DNA of 8,281 nt, taken from NCBI GenBank assembly GCA_011523445.1, contig WTGT01000025.1:1-8281 (forward strand), written 5' to 3'. Positions 1 through 5,106 of the stretch are shown piece after piece; the stretch's first letter is position 1, and each line of letters starts with the position of its first letter. The notes under the pieces were generated by a model. That model was not told where the DNA came from, ran no database searches, and saw nothing but the letters and a program-made list of their open reading frames with translations. Made by a program: the position numbers and the translations under genes. The DNA comes from Paracoccaceae bacterium. GTDB lineage: Bacteria; Pseudomonadota; Alphaproteobacteria; Rhodobacterales; Rhodobacteraceae.

Positions 1-1
1 G

Positions 2-118
2 CTTTTCAACACGTCTTCCATCTACTGGATGAACATGCAGACCATCTACGAAATGAGCCTGGCCACCAAAACGGTTGATGTTTCCTCCATCGAACCCCTG
101 GAATATGCAGGTGATTAG
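2..118 (+). CDS. 3' end of an unidentified protein (partial)
   Basis: An open frame enters from the left edge and ends at TAG 116-118, giving the last 38 residues of a protein that ends in LEYAGD. Third codon positions are strongly C/G biased (for example TCC ATC TAC, CTG GCC ACC), as in the GC-rich genes just downstream, which suggests a real coding end rather than a chance frame. I recognise no domain in this short tail, which contains a Met-rich stretch (WMNMQTIYEM) and no membrane segment. The distance to the next start is 73 bp on the same strand, so co-transcription with the two following genes is possible. It could also be a chance open frame, since no start or family match is visible. 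Confidence 0.45.
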   Translation, partial: LFNTSSIYWMNMQTIYEMSLATKTVDVSSIEPLEYAGD

Positions 119-191
119 GATCCATTGATACCCTGCCCTAGAACGATAGAGGCACTTGCCAATGAAAGCGGTGATTTAAGGATTTAAAACC

Positions 192-503
192 ATGGGATGG
201 CCTTCATTGGAACAGAAAGACAGGTCAGGGTTTACGTCCTGGCGCCGGATGCTCGAACCATTGCTGCAGGACAATGGCGAGTGCTTGGAAGACGTGATCA
301 TGGAATGGGGTGAAATACCGTATGGGGATAATATACTCGTGCTGTCGGATCCTGAAGAACTCGACCGGGAATTCTACCCCGGTTTTGGTACGGTACGGGG
401 CAGGCCTTTTGTTGCCTATACTTCGAGGAGCATCTATTTTGTCCACGCTTATGATGGCCTGGAAACCTCCGCCACATTCCCAGGAATCCCGGTTCGGGCA
501 TAA
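192..503 (+). CDS. Small paralog of the alphaCTD-fusion protein, lacking the alphaCTD-like domain
   Basis: A 103-residue hypothetical protein. AAGGA at 178-182 lies nine bases before the ATG and supports this start. Residues ~16-90 align with residues ~78-152 of the protein encoded at 675-1187 and share W17-R-R, LEPLL (21-25), NG (28-29), EWG (38-40), the acidic D/E-E-L turn (53-57), GRPF (70-73) and IYFV (81-84). About half of the aligned residues are identical by eye. The N-terminal alphaCTD-like domain of that neighbour is absent here and is replaced by ~14 unrelated polar residues; I saw no alphaCTD remnant in the 73 bp upstream. There is no signal peptide or membrane segment, so the product is probably cytoplasmic. 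I do not recognise the shared domain and assign no function. The frame stays open after the stop as far as 659, so a longer ancestral protein cannot be excluded. Confidence 0.7.
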   Translation: MGWPSLEQKDRSGFTSWRRMLEPLLQDNGECLEDVIMEWGEIPYGDNILVLSDPEELDREFYPGFGTVRGRPFVAYTSRSIYFVHAYDGLETSATFPGIPVRA

Positions 504-659
504 AGCCCAGGCATTACAGCGATTACCTTTGACAACGGTCTGATTGTAGCCGTATCCCCGGAAATCCTCCCCACCGGATTTGGTCAGAATTCAGTTTGCC
601 AGGAACCCCGGTTGAAACTGGACCTTGCGGGAGCCATCTGGATGGCATTGATCCCATAG
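504..659 (+). other. In-frame open stretch after the stop of the small paralog
   Basis: After TAA 501-503 the same frame stays open for 51 codons to TAG 657-659. The translation looks protein-like (it includes ITFDNGLIVAVSPEILPTGF and LDLAGAIWMALIP), but there is no ATG with a ribosome binding site at its head. It may be the severed 3' part of a gene truncated by the TAA, a remnant of another gene, or simply the leader of the gene at 675. It does not align with the other paralog, whose C-terminus ends at the equivalent of position ~503. Low confidence. Confidence 0.2.
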
Positions 660-662
660 GCC

Positions 663-669
663 AGGAGAG
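663..669 (+). promoter_or_regulatory. Ribosome binding site of the alphaCTD-like fusion gene
   Basis: AGGAGAG lies five bases before the ATG at 675. It is the best Shine-Dalgarno sequence in the left part of the window and fixes the start of the 170-residue product. Confidence 0.6.
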
Positions 670-674
670 AGTAA

Positions 675-1187
675 ATGAGAGCAGAACCCATCAATTGGAA
701 ATACGTCCGGATCGGGGAGTGCGAGCTGACGGCCCGTACCTTCAATCTCCTGCGCAGCAACGGGATGGAAATCCTGGGTGAAGTGGCTGCACGTTCGGAT
801 TCCGACCTGTTGGCCCTGCCCGGTTTCGGCAGGATATCACTGCTGGAAGTCAAGGAGCTGCTGGCTGCATTCAAAAGATCAATGCCCGATGAAACCAAGG
901 CCATGACATGGCGCAGGCTGCTTGAGCCGCTGCTGAAGAAGAATGGCGATACCCTCGACGAGGTGGTTTTCGAATGGGGTGACCTTCCGGAGGACAATGG
1001 ACCCCTCATGACTGATGAGGAAGAGCTGAACAGGGTTTTCCAACCGAAACCTGAAAGGGCCATGGGGCGACCTTTTCATGCCCATTCCGAAAGGGGCATC
1101 TATTTTGTCGTGAAGCTTGATGATGGGGAATCGGTGCGGTACATCCCCAAATACCCGGGAAGTGGCCGGAAACCGATTCACTATTGA
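675..1187 (+). CDS. RNA polymerase alphaCTD-like domain protein with a C-terminal domain of unknown function
   Basis: A 170-residue two-domain protein. Residues ~12-66 align without gaps to the E. coli RNA polymerase alpha C-terminal domain, a helix-hairpin-helix DNA-binding fold. LTARTFNLLRSNGMEILGEV matches LTVRSANCL..IGDLV, and LPGFGRISLLEVKELL matches the TPNLGKKSLTEIKDVL region. Residues equivalent to E. coli R265, N268, G296, S299 and E302, used for UP-element DNA contact or fold, are kept as R21, N24, G52, S55 and E58; K298 is replaced by I54. Residues ~78-152 form the domain shared with the 103-residue paralog upstream (W79-R-R, EWG 100-102, GRPF 131-134, IYFV 142-145). The alpha N-terminal assembly domain is absent, so this is not rpoA. 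The likely role is DNA binding or contact with transcription factors; the second domain's role is unknown. It converges on the minus-strand scar at 1203-1347. Confidence 0.8.
   Translation: MRAEPINWKYVRIGECELTARTFNLLRSNGMEILGEVAARSDSDLLALPGFGRISLLEVKELLAAFKRSMPDETKAMTWRRLLEPLLKKNGDTLDEVVFEWGDLPEDNGPLMTDEEELNRVFQPKPERAMGRPFHAHSERGIYFVVKLDDGESVRYIPKYPGSGRKPIHY
832..868 (+). repeat. Inverted repeat unit 1: alphaCTD segment duplicated at 1252-1288
   Basis: This 37-bp segment encodes the RISLLEVKELL part of the alphaCTD-like domain. It recurs in inverted orientation at 1288 down to 1252 with 35 of 37 bases matching (by-eye count). Identity falls away immediately downstream, so this reflects a third family copy or local conversion rather than duplication of the whole gene. 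Confidence 0.75.
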
Positions 1188-1202
1188 GATCCAGACCGGA
1201 GG

Positions 1203-1288
1203 TCAATTCAAACCCAAATTGGTACGACAAGGCAAGGAATTCCGTAAATGAGCAACCAGCAGCTCCCTGACTTCCAGCAGTGATATCC
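1203..1288 (-). pseudogene. 3' fragment of a third alphaCTD-like gene, fused to a umuC 5' remnant
   Basis: Read on the minus strand, the frame gives RISLLEVRELLVAH followed by LRNSLPCRTNLGLN and TGA at 1205-1203. The first part matches residues 53-63 of the alphaCTD-like protein encoded at 675-1187, including the residues equivalent to S299 and E302 of E. coli alpha. The tail after VAH does not match, and the WRRLLEPLL domain is missing, so this is the 3' end of a separate, shorter family member that ends soon after the alphaCTD fold. Its 5' part is replaced by umuC sequence in a different frame. No start codon in its own frame with a ribosome binding site is visible, so it is a remnant. The fragment is convergent with the intact gene, 15 bp beyond its stop. 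Confidence 0.7.
1252..1288 (-). repeat. Inverted repeat unit 2: partner of 832-868
   Basis: Inverted counterpart of 832-868, beginning GGATATCACTGCTGGAAGTC on the minus strand. It sits exactly at the umuC/alphaCTD junction. Flanking bases are also similar (GGTTTTCCGGCCGGAT here versus GGTTTCGGCAGGAT in the intact gene), so junction formation through short homology is plausible. Confidence 0.75.
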
Positions 1289-1347
1289 GGCCGGAAAACC
1301 CGTTCGCAGCTCGCATAGAAATTGTTGCAGTCAACCAGGGCAAACAT
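1288..1347 (-). pseudogene. umuC: umuC 5' remnant (Y-family DNA polymerase V subunit, first ~20 codons)
   Basis: Translation from ATG at 1347 gives MFALVDCNNFYASCERVFRP, the N-terminal signature of UmuC-type translesion polymerases, including the first metal-binding aspartate (D6) and the FYASCE motif. An intact gene would continue with D-L-x-G-x-P-V-V-V-L-S-N-N-D-G; here the match stops at RPD and the sequence passes into an alphaCTD-like gene fragment. The remaining ~400 codons are absent from the window. GAGGTG lies about nine bases upstream of the ATG. The ATG also overlaps an upstream TGA as TGATG, the arrangement seen in umuD-umuC pairs, but the upstream frame does not resemble UmuD. 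The family performs error-prone synthesis past DNA lesions in the SOS response; this copy cannot. Confidence 0.8.
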
Positions 1348-1735
1348 CAGGATCCCACCTCACTGGTTCCTGGGCCTACCATCCTGGAGATCAACTGATG
1401 CATTGTTTTTTTCTTTGTCCATATCAGGAAAATAAGGAGCAAACGGTTTTGAGGCAAGCAAATATCTCCCCTCTTAAATAAGTATAAAAGTACAAAGAGT
1501 GCAAATTGCCAGATTTCGGACATATTTTTTGAACCTGTCCGGAAACGATGCTTTCCGGACAACGTATTCTTGTTTTTTTGATATCCTTCCCTAGATAAGG
1601 CCGGTAATATAGGGTCTTGTTCCGGGAAAAAGGAAAGGTTTAATATTCAGATATGGCAATGGTTAGGTCGAGCATCAGTTTGACTTGGTATACCTTTGAA
1701 ACAATCAATCCCTTGAACAGCTATTTGGGTTGGGC
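1348..1735. other. Gene-free stretch between the umuC scar and the ligase gene
   Basis: No protein with recognisable features is seen on either strand. A 71-codon minus-strand open frame (1562-1347) ends at the TGA overlapping the umuC ATG. It has a low-complexity hydrophobic composition, no resemblance to UmuD and no ribosome binding site, so I do not call it a gene. The only clear structure is the palindrome at 1536-1561. A smaller 9-bp palindrome-like TTCCGGGAA lies near 1622. I found no convincing hairpin with a T-run for the ligase gene that ends at 1736. Confidence 0.5.
1536..1561. repeat. Perfect 10-bp inverted repeat with 6-base loop
   Basis: TGTCCGGAAA, a six-base spacer (CGATGC), then TTTCCGGACA: a perfect 10-bp stem. 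A partial third arm, TTTCGGACA, lies at ~1514-1522. On the plus strand a run of seven T follows only about 13 bases after the stem, and on the minus strand only A-rich sequence follows, so it is not a textbook terminator in either direction. It could be a dimeric repressor site, a weak terminator or a leftover of the lost umuC locus. Confidence 0.6.
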
Positions 1736-2866
1736 TCAAGTCCTTAAGAATTCATTCATCAGGAATTCAACCACCTTTTTTGAGGATTCCAGACTGGAAT
1801 TTCCCTCGGCAAGGGCATCTTGATATATTTTTCTTTGCTTGTCGCTGGAACTGCCGTTTTTTGCAATATCCCTGATTCTCACCAGATAGTCTTCACATGA
1901 CAATTCAGTTGCATCATACCATAGCAAATCAATCAACTCTTCCGTCAGGTCTTCAAAGGGAACCAGTTTGTTTTTTCCAAGGTCGATCAAATCGCCTGAA
2001 ACTCCGTAACGTTGTGCCTTCCACCTGTTCTCGGTGATCAAACTTCGATGATAGGGCCTCCAGGTTTGGTTGGAAGCCCTTAATCTGTAAAGATAGGCAA
2101 TGAGGGATTGGTAGGTTGCAACGAGTCCCATGGTATCCCGTAATGTACTGCAGATATCGGTAATTCGTTGTTCAAGTGTCGGGAATTTGGCCGATGGCCT
2201 GATATCCCACCAGATCTTGCTTGAATCTTCAATACAATTCGTGGAAACCAGAGAATTGACCAAATCAACATAACTTGAGTGGGAATCCAACTTGTCGGGC
2301 AATCCTGTTCTGGGCAGGGTATCGAATACCGCAAGCCGGTAAGAGGAATGGGCAGTATCTTCACCTTCCCAAAATGGAGAAGAGCATGACAGGGCCAGCA
2401 AATGTGGAAGAAAATAACTTGCCTGATTCATCAGGTCGATACGCAATTCTTCATCTTCAATTTCGATATGGATATGCATCCCGCAAATCAGGAGTCTTCT
2501 GGCCGTAAGACCAAGATCCGAGGTCAAGGTGTCGTATCTTTCCTTGGGAGTATGACTCTGATCTTTCCAGGTAGCAAAGGGATGTGTGGAGGCTGCAATC
2601 GGTGCATAGCCGAAATCGCTGCATATTTGTGAAATTGTGGTTCTGAGGGAAAGGAGCTCCTTATAGGATTCTGCTACATTGGGGTTCGGCTTTGTACCTA
2701 CCTCAACCTGACATTGCAAGTATTCATTTACCACCTGCCCCTTGATCTCCTCCTGACAAACCTCCATGAACCTTGGGTCTGGTTGGCGAATCAGGTCCTT
2801 GGTCGTTGGATCAACCAGCATATATTCTTCTTCTATACCAAGTCTGAAGGAAGGTCTTTGGGCCAT
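1736..2866 (-). CDS. Carboxylate-amine ligase, YbdK/GCS2 family
   Basis: A 376-residue cytoplasmic enzyme of the glutamate-cysteine ligase type 2 fold, a usual length for the YbdK family. Visible family motifs in order are: LGIEEEYMLVD (9-19, nucleotide/metal-binding glutamates), STHPFATW (93-100), GMHIHIEI (129-136), SSPFWEGEDT (162-171), SKIWWDIRPSAKFPTLEQR (216-234) and ENRWKAQRYG (279-288). All look intact. Family members join an amine to the gamma-carboxylate of glutamate or a similar acid using ATP; YbdK itself has only weak glutamate-cysteine ligase activity, so the true substrate is open and I give no symbol. The ATG at 2866 places the family motif close to the N-terminus as usual, but has no clear Shine-Dalgarno sequence. 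It is the last minus-strand gene, 150 bp beyond tRNA-Glu. Confidence 0.88.
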   Translation of the reverse strand: MAQRPSFRLGIEEEYMLVDPTTKDLIRQPDPRFMEVCQEEIKGQVVNEYLQCQVEVGTKPNPNVAESYKELLSLRTTISQICSDFGYAPIAASTHPFATWKDQSHTPKERYDTLTSDLGLTARRLLICGMHIHIEIEDEELRIDLMNQASYFLPHLLALSCSSPFWEGEDTAHSSYRLAVFDTLPRTGLPDKLDSHSSYVDLVNSLVSTNCIEDSSKIWWDIRPSAKFPTLEQRITDICSTLRDTMGLVATYQSLIAYLYRLRASNQTWRPYHRSLITENRWKAQRYGVSGDLIDLGKNKLVPFEDLTEELIDLLWYDATELSCEDYLVRIRDIAKNGSSSDKQRKIYQDALAEGNSSLESSKKVVEFLMNEFLRT

Positions 2867-3016
2867 TTTAAAGCTTCATGCTGTAGGTGAGAGGGGATTG
2901 TAAGTGGAAGATCCGTGGTGATTCAAATTCGAAAAAAATGATTACTGGATTTGAGTATGGAACTTGTATTTCTTAAGAGATTATTGATTCGAATGGAAGG
3001 TATTTGAATTAATCAA

Positions 3017-3091
3017 TGGCAGTCCCTAGGGGAATCGAACCCCTCTTTCCAGGTTGAAAACCTGGCGTCCTAACCGATAGACGAAGGGACC
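3017..3091 (-). tRNA. tRNA-Glu (anticodon TTC), CCA encoded
   Basis: On the minus strand the sequence folds as a 75-base tRNA. The acceptor GGTCCCT pairs with AGGGACT (G1 opposite T72 as a wobble pair). The anticodon stem CCAGG/CCTGG encloses the loop TTTTCAA with anticodon TTC, and the T arm GAGGGGTTCGATTCCCC is standard. The discriminator is G and the 3' CCA is genome-encoded at 3019-3017. The CTTCGTCTA 5' part resembles bacterial tRNA-Glu. It lies 61 bp after the recJ homologue and may be co-transcribed with it or have its own promoter; no clear terminator follows it. Confidence 0.95.
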
Positions 3092-3152
3092 GCAATGGTC
3101 TCCTAATTTATAAAGCAATTGGTTCCCATTCAAGATATTTATCCAAAATTTT

Positions 3153-4952
3153 CTAATTTGGTGTTGCAGCGTCCTCAACCATAATGGTTGGGATGGTTTT
3201 TCCGCTTTTGACAAAACTGGTTAAAGTACCTGCTATATGGATTTTATTTTTCCGGGAACCCATGAGGAATTTTTTCAGTTGTAACCTGTTTGTGTTGGGC
3301 AGGAATCCATCAATCCGGTTACCGGCCTCATCTTCAAAAACAAGCTTGTACTGTTCATTACCCAGGTTGACTCTCGAGCGAACATACTGGTTCGCAAATC
3401 CGTAGCGAGGTTTGGGAGAATTGATACCGAAGGGTTCAAGTTGAGACAGTTTTTCAATTAGTGAAATGGTCACTCCGCGACTGGTGAGTAGACCATCAAT
3501 GAAGACAGGGAATGTATCTTTCCAGGTTTCTCTTTGAAAATACAATTCTGCAATCACCCGTTCGATAAAGTGATTGATATTTTGAGGAAGCAGTTCAAGC
3601 ATGATCCACATGGCATTCCCGCCCCCCACCTCTACCAGTTTGTCATTCATGCAATTAGCTACAATTATTCCCAGATTTATGCCTGGTATGGATTGCCCAA
3701 TAGCTATGACCTTGGAGCCAACATGGGTCATAAGAATGGTGGGCTTGCCGGTTTCCTGATTTATCCTAGCAACAATGTTTTCCATGATACCGAGAGGGCA
3801 ATTTTCATGAAAGGCCCAAATCAAAGGGGTTTCGGTACTTGTATCGCTGATTTTCAAGTAGAACTTTTCATAATATTCTTCACTCAAATCCTTGGATGTT
3901 CGGTATAAATCATTCAATTGATTTACGATTTCAGTAGATTTCTTCCTGTTGATTGTTGACAACAAATCCAATCCCAATTGACTTTGCTGGATTACGTCTC
4001 CGGCGCAAATCCTTGCCCCCAATTGAAATGCCATTTGGGAAGATGTGATGGGCTTTTTCAAGGATAGGGTATCAAGCAGTTCCGTAAGTGCTGCATTCTC
4101 ACGCTTGTGGATACTTGCCAAACCAATCCTTACCAGAGCTCGGTTGATCTTGATCATGGGAAGATGGTCCGAAACCGTTCCCAAGGCAATAAGATCAAGA
4201 AAGTGGTACAAATCTACCGTTTGACGGTTGTTGTTTCTTAACAATCGATTGGTTGCGACCATCAAAAGAAAAAACATTCCGGCAATTCCCAGGTATGATA
4301 AATCAGGATTTTCATCAAATCTGTTAGAATTGATTAACGCATAGACCTTTGGAAGTTGTTCCACACTGATTTGGTCATCGACAACGATCACATCGGTATC
4401 TGGAGTCCAATCCGAATGAAATTTAAAATTGGTTCCACATCCCAGGCAGATTATTATACCATGCTCTTTAGACAATTCTTCGAATTGGTTTTTGGTGGGG
4501 AAATACCCCTTAGCGTCTTTTTCGATTCGCAGATGATCAATGTCCTTCGAGTAACAGGCAAGCCATTTGTTTAGTGAGGCCGCCGAACAGATGGACCCTA
4601 ATCGACCATTTGATATTACCGCAAACTTTTCACCAGCTATTATTCCCCTGTATATTCTGTGAGCAGCTTTATCCATATCCAATAAATCACTTGGATCAAA
4701 CATGATATTTTTAAGCTTGGGATTTAGGAATGCCTCAACCTCTTCAGGTTCGAGATTCATTCTTGCGAGAGATCGTGCGATAATGTCTTCAATATTGCAT
4801 AACTGTTTCAATCGCATTGATCGCTTGTCCTGTTCAGGGGTAAGCCCCAACCATTGACGATTCGTACAGGACGATCTTACCCCTAAAAAGGTATTGGAAT
4901 TATGTATTTCTGGGGTATGCAACCTAACCAACAGTTTGATTGTTTTTTTCAA
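3153..4952 (-). CDS. recJ: RecJ-family protein with lost catalytic motifs (probably inactive exonuclease)
   Basis: A 599-codon frame, co-linear with single-strand-specific 5'-3' exonuclease RecJ. Scaffold matches are FLGV..S.T.RQW (22-34), EVEAFLNPKL (71-80), DMDKAAHRI (92-100), a VVD strand (190-192), NSNRFD (208-213), LDLIALGTVSDHLPM (252-266), QSIPGINLG (420-428) and LEPFG in the C-terminal OB region (505-509). The catalytic motifs are replaced: GDYDVDGATS by SNGRLGSICS (114-123), VDCGT by LGCGT (170-174), DHH by DDQ (192-194), R-I-N-A-G-G-R by R-I-C-A-G-D-V (314-320) and GGGHA by GGGNA (443-447). D262 is the only acidic motif residue clearly kept besides D192. The start is uncertain: TTG at 4952 directly follows an in-frame TAA, no ATG or GTG precedes the conserved N-terminus, and the first ATG (codon 46, ~4817) comes after it. 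Position after hom and glpX argues that this is the orthologue, not an extra paralog. Function is unknown: a structural DHH-fold protein or a decaying gene. Confidence 0.85.
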   Translation of the reverse strand: MKKTIKLLVRLHTPEIHNSNTFLGVRSSCTNRQWLGLTPEQDKRSMRLKQLCNIEDIIARSLARMNLEPEEVEAFLNPKLKNIMFDPSDLLDMDKAAHRIYRGIIAGEKFAVISNGRLGSICSAASLNKWLACYSKDIDHLRIEKDAKGYFPTKNQFEELSKEHGIIICLGCGTNFKFHSDWTPDTDVIVVDDQISVEQLPKVYALINSNRFDENPDLSYLGIAGMFFLLMVATNRLLRNNNRQTVDLYHFLDLIALGTVSDHLPMIKINRALVRIGLASIHKRENAALTELLDTLSLKKPITSSQMAFQLGARICAGDVIQQSQLGLDLLSTINRKKSTEIVNQLNDLYRTSKDLSEEYYEKFYLKISDTSTETPLIWAFHENCPLGIMENIVARINQETGKPTILMTHVGSKVIAIGQSIPGINLGIIVANCMNDKLVEVGGGNAMWIMLELLPQNINHFIERVIAELYFQRETWKDTFPVFIDGLLTSRGVTISLIEKLSQLEPFGINSPKPRYGFANQYVRSRVNLGNEQYKLVFEDEAGNRIDGFLPNTNRLQLKKFLMGSRKNKIHIAGTLTSFVKSGKTIPTIMVEDAATPN

Positions 4953-4985
4953 TTATGAAATTGGGATTCTATATTCCCATAATTG

Positions 4986-4998
4986 TTGAAACTTTCAA
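4986..4998. repeat. Short palindrome upstream of the recJ homologue
   Basis: TTGAAA-C-TTTCAA forms a 13-bp palindrome in the AT-rich 151-bp gap between glpX and the recJ homologue. A TGGGA/TCCCA pair lies 6 bases away (4963-4980) on the recJ side. It may be an operator or chance in AT-rich DNA; no convincing -35/-10 pair was found. Confidence 0.25.
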
Positions 4999-5106
4999 AA
5001 AACTCAAACCATGTTTGCAATAAATTTAAAGATAATGGTTTTTCCCTGTTGGTAAATGAGCAATCTTTTTAGGTTGTTTACCGAAATGTATAATAGCAAC
5101 AAAGAG

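Noticed and set aside
584..1063. 159-codon minus-strand frame
   Set aside because: Antisense to the alphaCTD-like gene, serine/arginine-rich composition typical of a reverse-strand shadow, no start signal or family features.
1188..1202. Terminator for the alphaCTD-like gene (GACCGGAGGTC just after the stop)
   Set aside because: Only a 4-bp stem and no T-run follows.
1248..1283. Plus-strand 11-codon ATG frame (MSNQQLPDFQQ)
   Set aside because: Reverse strand of the alphaCTD fragment; too short, with no ribosome binding site.
1006..1286. Continuation of the umuC frame beyond RPD for ~90 codons
   Set aside because: After the junction the frame is out of phase with the alphaCTD fragment and then antisense to the intact alphaCTD-like gene; nothing in it resembles UmuC.
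1347..1562. 71-codon minus-strand frame ending at the TGA that overlaps the umuC ATG
   Set aside because: Considered as a UmuD remnant because of the TGATG overlap, but its sequence has no UmuD/LexA peptidase features, no ribosome binding site and a low-complexity hydrophobic makeup.
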